From positions 1-47,012 of the IMG/VR virus record IMGVR_UViG_3300006916_000081: DNA of 47,012 bases. The stretch is one strand, 5' to 3'. The translations under genes were made by a program, and so were the position numbers. The DNA comes from a virus. Below the pieces are notes generated by a model that did not search any database, was not told the origin of the DNA, and worked only from the letters and a program-made list of their open reading frames with translations. Every line of letters starts with the position of its first letter. Position 1 is the first letter of the stretch. Shown piece after piece: positions 16,133-22,711 of this stretch.

Positions 16133-16861
16133 ATGAAGTCTAAACTTAATGATGCAGGTTTAATTGCTGAAGCTTATTCACAAATTTCACCGAAGTTAAC
16201 AGCAGAAGAGATTAGAGCAAAACAACTTGAGAAGATTGATACTATCATAGATAGTGCAGTTAATAGTGAAAGTGAGTTGACTGAAGAAGGACTTGGTGCA
16301 CTCGCTGGTGGTATAAGTTCTGCAGTGAGAGGTGCTGGTTCCGCTCTTAGGAAAGTAGCAACAAGTGATACTACTAAAAAGGTCTTACGAGGTGCTGGTA
16401 ATTTAGCAAGAGATGTTGCAGTTGAGACCGGAAAGGTTGCTGCTGAAGTTGGTGGTGAAGGTATTAAAGCTGCTGGTAGAGCGGTAGGATCTCTTGCTGA
16501 TAAGGCTGTTGATGCTGCTGATAAGGGTATTAGCAAGCTTGCTGGTGGTACAACTGAGGATGGTGAGAATATGCCACGTGTAAATCATCATGATGATTCT
16601 GAAATGAAAATGGCGCTCGCTGAGCTTTACAAGATTGAAAAATATGCATTTGCTCTTAGCCTTATGATGAAAGATCTTCCAGCTCTGGAAGGTTGGACAG
16701 CTGCTAAAATTACAAAAGCTGCAGATTATTTAGGTTCAGTTTTTCACAAATTAGATTATGATTTCGCTAGTGGTGAACATGCATCAATGTTTAATGTTGG
16801 TCATGAAGATGTTAAAGAATGTGGTTGTGGAGTAGAAGATAGTGAGTGCGCACATAGTTAA
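16133..16861 (+). CDS. Ala/Gly-rich helical protein, possible internal head protein
   Basis: 242 residues. The leader MKSKLNDAGLIAEAYSQ contains L-I-A-E-A, the residues found at the cleavage site of T4 internal proteins (FIAEA). Residues 55-140 form a long Ala/Gly/Lys amphipathic helix region with repeats of the type AGxxAxxVAxxTGKVAA, reminiscent of LEA or membrane-active proteins. The C-terminus has a Cys/His cluster (ECGCGVEDSECAHS) that could bind a metal. It has its own late-type promoter. No enzyme motif is visible. The head-protein role is inferred. Confidence 0.6.
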   Translation: MKSKLNDAGLIAEAYSQISPKLTAEEIRAKQLEKIDTIIDSAVNSESELTEEGLGALAGGISSAVRGAGSALRKVATSDTTKKVLRGAGNLARDVAVETGKVAAEVGGEGIKAAGRAVGSLADKAVDAADKGISKLAGGTTEDGENMPRVNHHDDSEMKMALAELYKIEKYAFALSLMMKDLPALEGWTAAKITKAADYLGSVFHKLDYDFASGEHASMFNVGHEDVKECGCGVEDSECAHS

Positions 16862-16867
16862 TTATTA

Positions 16868-17314
16868 ATGAAGACTTTCTTACAATATATAGAAGAAAAA
16901 TCTGTTTTAGGACTTATTGAGTTTTTCAATATTGAGGGTATTGGTAAAATACCCGCTAAATTAGACTCTGGTAATGGTGCTTATAATGTTATACATGGTG
17001 AAGATATTCAGGAGCAAGGTGATAAAGTATTTTTTCGCACTGTCAACGGTAAGACACTATTACTTCCCAAAAAAGGAGAAATAACTATTAACGTTGGTGC
17101 TGGTAATATGGAACATAGGCCAGTAGTTGAATTAAATTTCAAAATAGGTGATACTGAATTTAACAATATTCCTTTCTCAATAGGTAATAGAGCCTCAAAT
17201 TTATATAAAATACTGGTAGGTAAAGATTTCATTCAAAAAGATCTTGACGCTCTAATCGATGTTAGTCAGGAAAATATCGCTGATAAAAATATAGAAGTTA
17301 GTATAAATGATTAA
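16868..17314 (+). CDS. Retropepsin-like protease domain protein (RimK-associated Zn_protease family type)
   Basis: 148 residues. IPAKLDSGNGAYNVI near 28-42 contains the DSG active-site motif of pepsin-like folds, and YKILVGKDFI near 116-125 is the hydrophobic-Gly element that closes the active site. This arrangement fits the COG4067/PF05618 family, annotated as ATP-dependent zinc protease but of retropepsin fold. The leader MKTFLQYIEEKSVLGL resembles its neighbours. A single-domain protein of this size would act as a dimer. Substrate unknown. No Shine-Dalgarno is visible. Confidence 0.65.
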   Translation: MKTFLQYIEEKSVLGLIEFFNIEGIGKIPAKLDSGNGAYNVIHGEDIQEQGDKVFFRTVNGKTLLLPKKGEITINVGAGNMEHRPVVELNFKIGDTEFNNIPFSIGNRASNLYKILVGKDFIQKDLDALIDVSQENIADKNIEVSIND

Positions 17315-18038
17315 TTTTAAAACATTTTTTGAAAGTCGTTTTTATAATGACACTCTTAATCAACGATTTTGGAGTGATTCAAAAGAGTTTGATTCTGATG
17401 TTAGAGACAGACTTCTTACTATTGCAATGGATGTAGCTAAAGAAGCAGGTGTTGAGGATTTAGTAGAAGATGTTCAACTTACAGGTTCGCTATCTAATTA
17501 TAATTATACTGATTTTTCTGATTTAGATACTCATATACTTCTAGATTTTAAAGATATTAACGATGATGAAGATTTAGTTAAAAAAGCTTTAGATGGAAAG
17601 CGGTTTGTTTGGAATCTGCGGCACGATATTAATATAGGCGGTCACACTGTTGAAATATATTTTCAAGATATACATGAACCTCATAAAGCTTCCGGTCTGT
17701 ACTCTCTACTTAAAGATGAGTGGATTACCGAGCCTAATTATAAACAACCGGTTGTCGATGAAAGAGATGTCTTATCTAAAGCTGATAAAATAAAAGGTGA
17801 AATATCTGACCTTGAAATGGCTCACCAAACAGCTTCAATAGAAGACCTTGTATTTTTGCAAAAAGCTGCGAATGCTCTTAGACGTAAAATAAGTAAAATG
17901 CGTAAAGATTCACTAGATGCTGATGGTGAATTTGGTATTGGTAACCTCGCATTTAAAGAATTACGTAATTCAGACTTTATTGAGCGTCTGATTGATATAA
18001 CAAATAAGTTATATGATGATCAATTTAGCTCACAGTAA
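17307..18038 (+). CDS. Pol-beta superfamily nucleotidyltransferase
   Basis: 243 residues. LTGSLSNYNYTDFSDLDTHI near 53-72 contains the GS motif and D-x-D of Pol-beta-type nucleotidyltransferases, and GHTVEIYF near 112-119 supplies the third acidic residue. Members add nucleotides to antibiotics, proteins, RNA or small molecules; the target is not evident. The C-terminal half is helical. The leader MINFKTFFESRFYND is of the same type as its neighbours. It overlaps the previous gene by 8 bases and ends 1 base before the convergent tRNA-Thr gene. Confidence 0.75.
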   Translation: MINFKTFFESRFYNDTLNQRFWSDSKEFDSDVRDRLLTIAMDVAKEAGVEDLVEDVQLTGSLSNYNYTDFSDLDTHILLDFKDINDDEDLVKKALDGKRFVWNLRHDINIGGHTVEIYFQDIHEPHKASGLYSLLKDEWITEPNYKQPVVDERDVLSKADKIKGEISDLEMAHQTASIEDLVFLQKAANALRRKISKMRKDSLDADGEFGIGNLAFKELRNSDFIERLIDITNKLYDDQFSSQ

Positions 18039-18113
18039 TGGAGCCATCTGTCGGATTTGAACCGACGACCGGCTGATTACAAATCAGCTGCTCTACCACT
18101 GAGCTAAGATGGC
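18039..18113 (-). tRNA. tRNA-Thr (UGU)
   Basis: The minus strand folds as a full cloverleaf: acceptor GCCATCT/AGATGGC, D stem GCTC/GAGC, anticodon arm GCTGA-TTTGTAA-TCAGC with anticodon TGT, T arm GTCGG-TTCGAAT-CCGAC, and an encoded CCA end. ACA codons are frequent in this AT-rich phage. Confidence 0.95.
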
Positions 18114-18120
18114 TTTATAT

Positions 18121-18195
18121 TGGAGCGGGTGATGAGATTCGAACTCACGACATTAACCTTGGCAAGGTTACGCTCTACCACTGAGCTACACCCGC
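18121..18195 (-). tRNA. tRNA-Gly (GCC)
   Basis: The minus-strand cloverleaf has acceptor GCGGGTG/CACCCGC, D stem GCTC/GAGC, anticodon arm TAACC-TTGCCAA-GGTTA with anticodon GCC, T loop TTCGAAT and encoded CCA. It lies 7 bases from tRNA-Thr and just downstream of queD, probably on the same transcript. Confidence 0.95.
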
Positions 18196-18201
18196 TTACA
18201 A

Positions 18202-18831
18202 TTACCCCCATGTAGTACCTTCAAACCAACCACCTTTGGTTTTTGTACCAGTATTACCGACCGGTGCTGCTCTAGGATCAGCTACCGGTGTAGGTGATTC
18301 CTCTGTAGCAATAGGGCCATGTACATCTTCTAATTGTAAGGTCTCAGTGCTAGATTGTGTGTCTGTAAATGTTATCGATACATTATTATCATCCCGGTAA
18401 CAAGTAGCAAAATTACTACCATGTTCATTTATTTGTACAGATTTTACACGAACTCTACCACCAGTTGATTCATCTACAAATGTATCTGCTGTCTTAAGTA
18501 CAAATTCTGCAAAACGCTCACAACCTACACCGCCAGGTAATACAACTACTTCAGCGATACCCGCTTCATCCAATTGTTTAATTAGATCTAATTTAGGATC
18601 ATCCTGCGCTACAACTAACTTATGATCAAAAGTATGTTCTAAAGTCTTTTTAAGTTCTTTCAAACCACCAAAATCCATAACCCAGTTACGTTCATCTAAT
18701 TCATTAGCTTCAAATGTAATGTCTGCAGTTAAATTATATCCATGAATATACTGACAGTGACTATGAGTCGATCTCCATTGTCTAAAGGCAGCTGAACCTA
18801 GATCAATTATTTTGTTACTAGTAAATTTCAT
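18202..18831 (-). CDS. queD: QueD-like 6-carboxytetrahydropterin synthase
   Basis: 209 residues; the first 150 match the 6-pyruvoyl-tetrahydropterin synthase fold. Catalytic-type residues are visible: Cys in SHCQYIHGYN near 26, DH in TFDHKLV near 70, and Glu in QINEHG near 134. Two usual zinc ligands differ: the AAHR histidine is AAFR and HGH is HGY. The last 55 residues are a Pro/Thr/Gly-rich extension absent from bacterial QueD. The enzyme makes carboxytetrahydropterin from the FolE product, the second step to 7-deazaguanines. It is divergent from folE2 and followed by two tRNAs. Confidence 0.8.
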   Translation of the reverse strand: MKFTSNKIIDLGSAAFRQWRSTHSHCQYIHGYNLTADITFEANELDERNWVMDFGGLKELKKTLEHTFDHKLVVAQDDPKLDLIKQLDEAGIAEVVVLPGGVGCERFAEFVLKTADTFVDESTGGRVRVKSVQINEHGSNFATCYRDDNNVSITFTDTQSSTETLQLEDVHGPIATEESPTPVADPRAAPVGNTGTKTKGGWFEGTTWG

Positions 18832-18837
18832 ATATAT

Positions 18838-18866
18838 ATAATAACCTATTGTATTGGATAAATCAA
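18838..18866 (-). promoter_or_regulatory. Early (sigma70-type) promoter of queD
   Basis: On the minus strand TTGATT, 17 bp, TATTAT, then 6 bases to the ATG at 18831. Confidence 0.5.
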
Positions 18867-19030
18867 CTATTGTTTAGGTATTTGTTATAAGATTAATACT
18901 ATATACTGATCTCTAGATATCTGAACATTAGTGGTCATCGGCTCTCTACAATCCATTTATTCATCTGCGACCTTGATTGCAAGTGTTTCTAGAAACTTTT
19001 TAAATTTAGTTTAAAATAGGGTTAGATTAG

Positions 19031-19058
19031 TTGATTACAGCACGTGTTATGTTATAAT
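19031..19058 (+). promoter_or_regulatory. Early (sigma70-type) promoter of folE2
   Basis: TTGATT, 16 bp, TATAAT with an extended -10 TG (TGTTATAAT), then 11 bases to the ATG at 19070. Confidence 0.65.
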
Positions 19059-19069
19059 TATATTTGACT

Positions 19070-20119
19070 ATGAGTAAGACAGAAAATAACTCCAACTATG
19101 AATGGCTAGGTGATGACGATGAGCTCACCGGTGAGAAGGATACTATTGCAAAAAGTATTATGGGTAGTGAATGTGCTGAAGGATATGTACCACCCGTACG
19201 CGAGTATGATGATACAGTAGATGCAAATAAGGAGTACATTTCATCATTGCCAGATTTACAGAATGGACCTTCTAGTCTTATTCAAGGCGCGCCTGTCGCT
19301 ATTCAGCAAGTTGGTATTCATAACTTTAAGTTACCTCTTAATTATGAAAAGCGTAATGGTAAGACTATTGAGTTAGAGACTAGTGTTACCGGTAGTGTGA
19401 GTTTAGAGGCTCATAAGAAAGGTATTAATATGTCTCGTATTATGCGTAGTTTCTACGATCATAAAGATGAAACTTTTAGTATTGGTAAAATTAGAGATGT
19501 ACTTACAACATATAAAGAGAATCTTAAGAGCTTTGACTCACGCATTATGCTTAAGATATCTTATCCTATCAAACAAACTAGTTTACGTAGTGGTTTAGAG
19601 GGATATCAGTATTATGATGTTGTTTTAGAAGGAGATCTTACTAAAGATGGTGAGTTTAAGAAGTATCTTCACTTTGATTTTGTATATTCATCAGCTTGTC
19701 CTTGTAGCTTTGAGCTTAGCGAGCATGCCGAAAAGTATCGTAATCGTGCTACAGTACCTCATAGTCAGCGCAGTGTAGCTCGTGTTAGTGTTAGGTTTGA
19801 GGATAAGCTTTGGATTGAAGATCTTCAAGAGCTCTGCTTAGATGCTTTGCAAACTGAAACACAAGTAATGGTTAAACGTGAAGATGAGCAAGCATTTGCT
19901 GAGAAGAATGGAGCCTTCCTTAAGTTTGTTGAGGATGCTGTTCGTCTTCTATATTCACGTTTAGATAAAGACGACCGTATAAAGGATTTTAAGATTGTAG
20001 CTTCTCATAACGAATCGCTTCATAGTCACAATGCTATTTCTGTAATAGTCAAAGGTGTTGAGAACGGCTTCTCTGCTGGAGTTGCACGTGATGTCTTTGA
20101 GTCAACAGGCTTGCGTTAG
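19070..20119 (+). CDS. folE2: GTP cyclohydrolase type IB (FolE2)
   Basis: 349 residues from ATG 19070; the TTG at 19064 overlaps the expected transcription start and was not used. Family signatures: ACPCSFELSEH near 215 (the metal-binding Cys), VPHSQRSVARV near 234, and SHNESLHSHNAISVI near 320 with its Glu and His residues. It converts GTP to dihydroneopterin triphosphate, the first step to folate or 7-deazaguanine. With QueD and QueE present, the 7-deazaguanine route is the likely use. A strong terminator follows. Confidence 0.88.
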   Translation: MSKTENNSNYEWLGDDDELTGEKDTIAKSIMGSECAEGYVPPVREYDDTVDANKEYISSLPDLQNGPSSLIQGAPVAIQQVGIHNFKLPLNYEKRNGKTIELETSVTGSVSLEAHKKGINMSRIMRSFYDHKDETFSIGKIRDVLTTYKENLKSFDSRIMLKISYPIKQTSLRSGLEGYQYYDVVLEGDLTKDGEFKKYLHFDFVYSSACPCSFELSEHAEKYRNRATVPHSQRSVARVSVRFEDKLWIEDLQELCLDALQTETQVMVKREDEQAFAEKNGAFLKFVEDAVRLLYSRLDKDDRIKDFKIVASHNESLHSHNAISVIVKGVENGFSAGVARDVFESTGLR

Positions 20120-20139
20120 AAGGTAATACAATCTTTAAA

Positions 20140-20168
20140 GAGTACCGGTAACCGGTACTCTTTTTTTT
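20140..20168 (+). terminator. Strong intrinsic terminator after folE2
   Basis: GAGTACCGG, loop TAA, CCGGTACTC forms a perfect 9-bp stem at 20140-20160, followed by eight T at 20161-20168. Confidence 0.9.
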
Positions 20169-20175
20169 ATTTAAG

Positions 20176-20203
20176 TTGCAAACAGCATATATTAAAATAT
20201 ACT
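20176..20203 (+). promoter_or_regulatory. Early (sigma70-type) promoter of the thioredoxin gene
   Basis: TTGCAA, 16 bp, TATACT, then 6 bases to the ATG at 20210. It follows immediately after the folE2 terminator. Confidence 0.6.
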
Positions 20204-20209
20204 AACTAT

Positions 20210-20458
20210 ATGAAACAACAATCAGTTATTAAGTTAGCAACAGCACCATGGTGTGGACCGTGTCAAACAGTTAAAGCTATGTTAGCGGCTAAAGGTTTAA
20301 AAGTAGATATTGTTGATATTGATGATTCTCCGGAGTTTGCTGAAAAATATGGTATAAGATCAATACCTACCCTGTTAGTATTCCGGAATGATGAAGTAAA
20401 AGAGCAAATTACCGGTGATCCAGGTAGAATATTAGAGGTAGTCAGGGAAAATCAATAG
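20210..20458 (+). CDS. Thioredoxin-like protein
   Basis: 82 residues, short for a thioredoxin (about 105) but with the complete active site ATAPWCGPCQTVKAM at residues 11-25 and the cis-Pro loop IRSIPTLLVF near 50-59. Size and fold are like phage thioredoxin/glutaredoxin proteins (T4 NrdC, 87 aa), which donate electrons to ribonucleotide reductase. Preceded by its own promoter and followed by a GGAACT element that overlaps its stop codon. Confidence 0.85.
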   Translation: MKQQSVIKLATAPWCGPCQTVKAMLAAKGLKVDIVDIDDSPEFAEKYGIRSIPTLLVFRNDEVKEQITGDPGRILEVVRENQ

Positions 20459-20473
20459 GAACTCCGATATAAT
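20458..20473 (+). promoter_or_regulatory. GGAACT-N4-TATAAT promoter-like element
   Basis: GGAACT begins within the TAG stop of the thioredoxin gene, then CCGA and TATAATTAA. The next ATG (20494) is 20 bases after TATAAT, longer than at the other three copies. Confidence 0.45.
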
Positions 20474-20493
20474 TAAGTGTAACAAAAAATATT

Positions 20494-21312
20494 ATGGGAT
20501 TTATCAATACAATTAGTTCGCTTAATGAAGTACCTCAGTTTGAAGTAGAAAAGGTTCCTGTTTTTGGGAGAGATCAAGTACCTATCCCGGATACATTTTC
20601 ACTTCAACGTACAGATACACGTCAGCATCTTGGAATAGTAGGTAAAAAGTATAGACCTATTCAAATGGAGGAGATGATTGATGTATTAGATAAAGCATCA
20701 CGTCAAGTAGGTGATATTGATCATGTTGGCTATACTTCATCTAGAAATGGTCGAAAGGTACTTATTCAATCTAAATTAGCAGCTAATATTGATGTTGATG
20801 GGGATAAAATTGAGCCATATTTTTATACTGTAATTGATAACACCGGTATGGGATCTAATAAGACTATTCCATCAACTACAAGAATAGCTTGTGACAACGC
20901 ATTACACCTTATTAGTGGGGACGCTGATAGTACTAGTAGGCATTCTTTTTCTTTTGATATGAAAGTAGAAAAAATGTTGCAGAGTATTGTTGGTTCAATA
21001 AAGGCAGCTAAGAATTTTAATTCTACCATGGTCGAGTTAAAGAATTCTGCGTTTACTCGTGATGAAATGGTTAAATTTACGAAAAAATTAGTACCTGTCT
21101 TAGAAGATGAATCTTCACGACGTATATCAAAGCGTGAAAAACTGGTTGAGCTATTTGAAAAGGGTAGAGGTAATGTTGGCGAGACAAAATGGGATGCATT
21201 AAACGCTATTACAGAATACGAAACCCATACTGGTAAAAAAACACCGGAAAAACTGATTAGGAATCTTGTAAATACCTCAATGTCAGGTAAAGCATTGGCT
21301 CTTCTCGCATAA
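20494..21312 (+). CDS. DUF932-like phage/plasmid protein
   Basis: 272 residues. The block TRQHLGIVGKKYRPIQMEEM near 42-61, then DNTGMGSNKTIPSTTRIACDNALHL-type residues near 110-134, matches the DUF932 (TIGR03299) family common in phages and plasmids. Its biochemical function is not established. The C-terminal part is helical and Lys-rich. No Shine-Dalgarno is visible. It lies between the thioredoxin gene and a conserved phage gene. Confidence 0.7.
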   Translation: MGFINTISSLNEVPQFEVEKVPVFGRDQVPIPDTFSLQRTDTRQHLGIVGKKYRPIQMEEMIDVLDKASRQVGDIDHVGYTSSRNGRKVLIQSKLAANIDVDGDKIEPYFYTVIDNTGMGSNKTIPSTTRIACDNALHLISGDADSTSRHSFSFDMKVEKMLQSIVGSIKAAKNFNSTMVELKNSAFTRDEMVKFTKKLVPVLEDESSRRISKREKLVELFEKGRGNVGETKWDALNAITEYETHTGKKTPEKLIRNLVNTSMSGKALALLA

Positions 21313-21333
21313 TAACGTTATTATAATAACATA

Positions 21334-21888
21334 ATGAATATTTTTACTACTAACGAGTGCCCGGTTATTTCTGCTAAAGAAATGTGTGACAAACATGTTG
21401 TTAAGATGATTGTTGAGTATGCTCAGCTAATGTCGACAGCTCACCGGGTGCTTGATGGTAAGGAATATGAAGGTAGGACTCGTCTTAATAGACGTATTAA
21501 GCGCTGGTTACATCCAGATGAGGAAATGGAAAAGATTTTATATAAGGCTTCTCATATTAAACATCCTTCTGGTATTTGGTGCAGGTCTACTACCGGTAAC
21601 TATAAGTGGTTGTATGCTCATTTTATTGCTTCTTGTGAAGAGTATACTCATCGATATGAGAAGACTCATTTGACTTTTACTAAGATGGCAGAGGTATTCA
21701 AGACACCTCCTAAGAATCTTCCTAAAGGTCCGCAGCAAGAGTTTGCAGTAGCTATTGCTGCGGACCAAACATGCAGAAAGGTACCCGGTTTTAATAGTTT
21801 AAAGCCAGTTGATAAATATAAACAATATATTATTAATGATAAGCCATTTGCCGTTTGGACAAACAGACAGCCGCCTAAGTGGTATTAA
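21334..21888 (+). CDS. Conserved phage protein with CDKHVVKM motif
   Basis: 184 residues. The N-terminus reads CDKHVVKMIVEYAQLMSTAH near 18-37, a block I know from marine T4-like phage proteins of unassigned function. It contains several Cys/His (SGIWCRSTTGNYKWLYAHF near 75-93). A TATAAT at 21322 is 6 bases before the ATG but has no -35. The gene overlaps the convergent phoH by 4 bases. I cannot assign a reaction. Confidence 0.65.
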   Translation: MNIFTTNECPVISAKEMCDKHVVKMIVEYAQLMSTAHRVLDGKEYEGRTRLNRRIKRWLHPDEEMEKILYKASHIKHPSGIWCRSTTGNYKWLYAHFIASCEEYTHRYEKTHLTFTKMAEVFKTPPKNLPKGPQQEFAVAIAADQTCRKVPGFNSLKPVDKYKQYIINDKPFAVWTNRQPPKWY

Positions 21889-22607
21889 GCCGCTAGTTTA
21901 TCACAAATAAATCGAAGTATTTTACTACGCACAATTTCATCTACCCCAAACAAATGAGTGTAGATACCTTTGTCGCTACAATCATCTGATGCAAATTTTT
22001 TGAAAACATTAGAAAATCCTGATTGTTTAACGTCAGATTGTTTTGTATCTCCACATACTATGTATTGACTATTACGTCCAAACCGAGTAAGAATAGTTGT
22101 TAGTTCACCTTTTGTTAAATTTTGAGCTTCATCCACAATAACACAAATATTGTTAAAGGTTAATCCACGTACAAAATTAACTGGTATAGCATCAATTAGA
22201 CCTTTTGTTTTTAACATACTACATGTTCCAGGGCCGCAAATTTCAGTCACTTTTTCTATAAGTGGCATCATATATGGTGAAAACTTATCGTCAATTTCAC
22301 CAGGTAAAGAACCTAAACTCTTGTCAGCTGATTCAACAACAGATCTAATATATACAATTTTTTCAAATAAACCTTCCTTTAACATTTCTAAAGCCGCGTA
22401 AACAGCAATATAGGTTTTAGCTGTACCGGCTAGCCCATCAACAAATGACATCTGGGTTGTAGATTCGTGAAGCATATTATAAAACTCACGATGTTTAGGT
22501 TTAAAGTAAAAGGGTTTGCGTAATTTAAAATCCATAAGCCAGTTACTATCAAAAAGATCTTCACCAATTTCATCATGAGAGTTTATTTTTTTGTTTTGTC
22601 TACTCAT
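21885..22607 (-). CDS. phoH: PhoH-like ATPase
   Basis: 240 residues. Walker A GLAGTAKTY at 59-67, Walker B CVIVDEAQN near 155, and the sensor-like YIVCGDTKQSD near 183 identify the PhoH P-loop family. PhoH-like genes are common markers of marine phages. The cellular role is uncertain, with proposals in RNA metabolism and phosphate stress. Transcribed divergently from queE. Confidence 0.92.
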   Translation of the reverse strand: MSRQNKKINSHDEIGEDLFDSNWLMDFKLRKPFYFKPKHREFYNMLHESTTQMSFVDGLAGTAKTYIAVYAALEMLKEGLFEKIVYIRSVVESADKSLGSLPGEIDDKFSPYMMPLIEKVTEICGPGTCSMLKTKGLIDAIPVNFVRGLTFNNICVIVDEAQNLTKGELTTILTRFGRNSQYIVCGDTKQSDVKQSGFSNVFKKFASDDCSDKGIYTHLFGVDEIVRSKILRFICDKLAA

Positions 22608-22676
22608 ACAACTATATTTAGGAAGTATAATAGGGAATGTATAGTTAAATATTTGACTATAGTTTTCATAATTCAG

Positions 22677-22704
22677 TTGAATAATTTAATATCAGTATTA
22701 TAAT
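22677..22704 (+). promoter_or_regulatory. Early (sigma70-type) promoter of queE
   Basis: TTGAAT, 16 bp, TATAAT, then 7 bases to the ATG at 22712. An upstream in-frame ATG at 22703 lies inside the -10 box and is therefore unlikely to be the start. Confidence 0.65.
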
Positions 22705-22711
22705 GTATACG

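Larger units (their letters stand above)
18832..19069 (+). promoter_or_regulatory. Divergent control region between queD and folE2
   Basis: 238 bases without a gene. It holds the outward queD and folE2 promoters and a perfect 12-base palindrome GTTTCTAGAAAC at 18985-18996 between them, a candidate operator. AGATATCT near 18914 is a second short palindrome. No riboswitch-like structure for preQ1 was recognised. Confidence 0.5.

Noticed and set aside
16174-16536. 120-codon minus-strand frame opposite the Ala/Gly-rich gene
   Set aside because: Its Ala/Ser/Pro composition is just the complement of Ala/Gly codons; no start signal; the sense gene has a late promoter.
18832-19069. preQ1 or other riboswitch in the queD/folE2 region
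   Set aside because: No preQ1-I style stem plus A-rich tail was found on either strand; only promoters and short palindromes.
21322-21327. TATAAT 6 bases before the ATG at 21334 as an early promoter
   Set aside because: Spacing to ATG fits, but no -35 at 15-18 bp and no GGAAC element; too weak in an AT-rich genome to list as a promoter.
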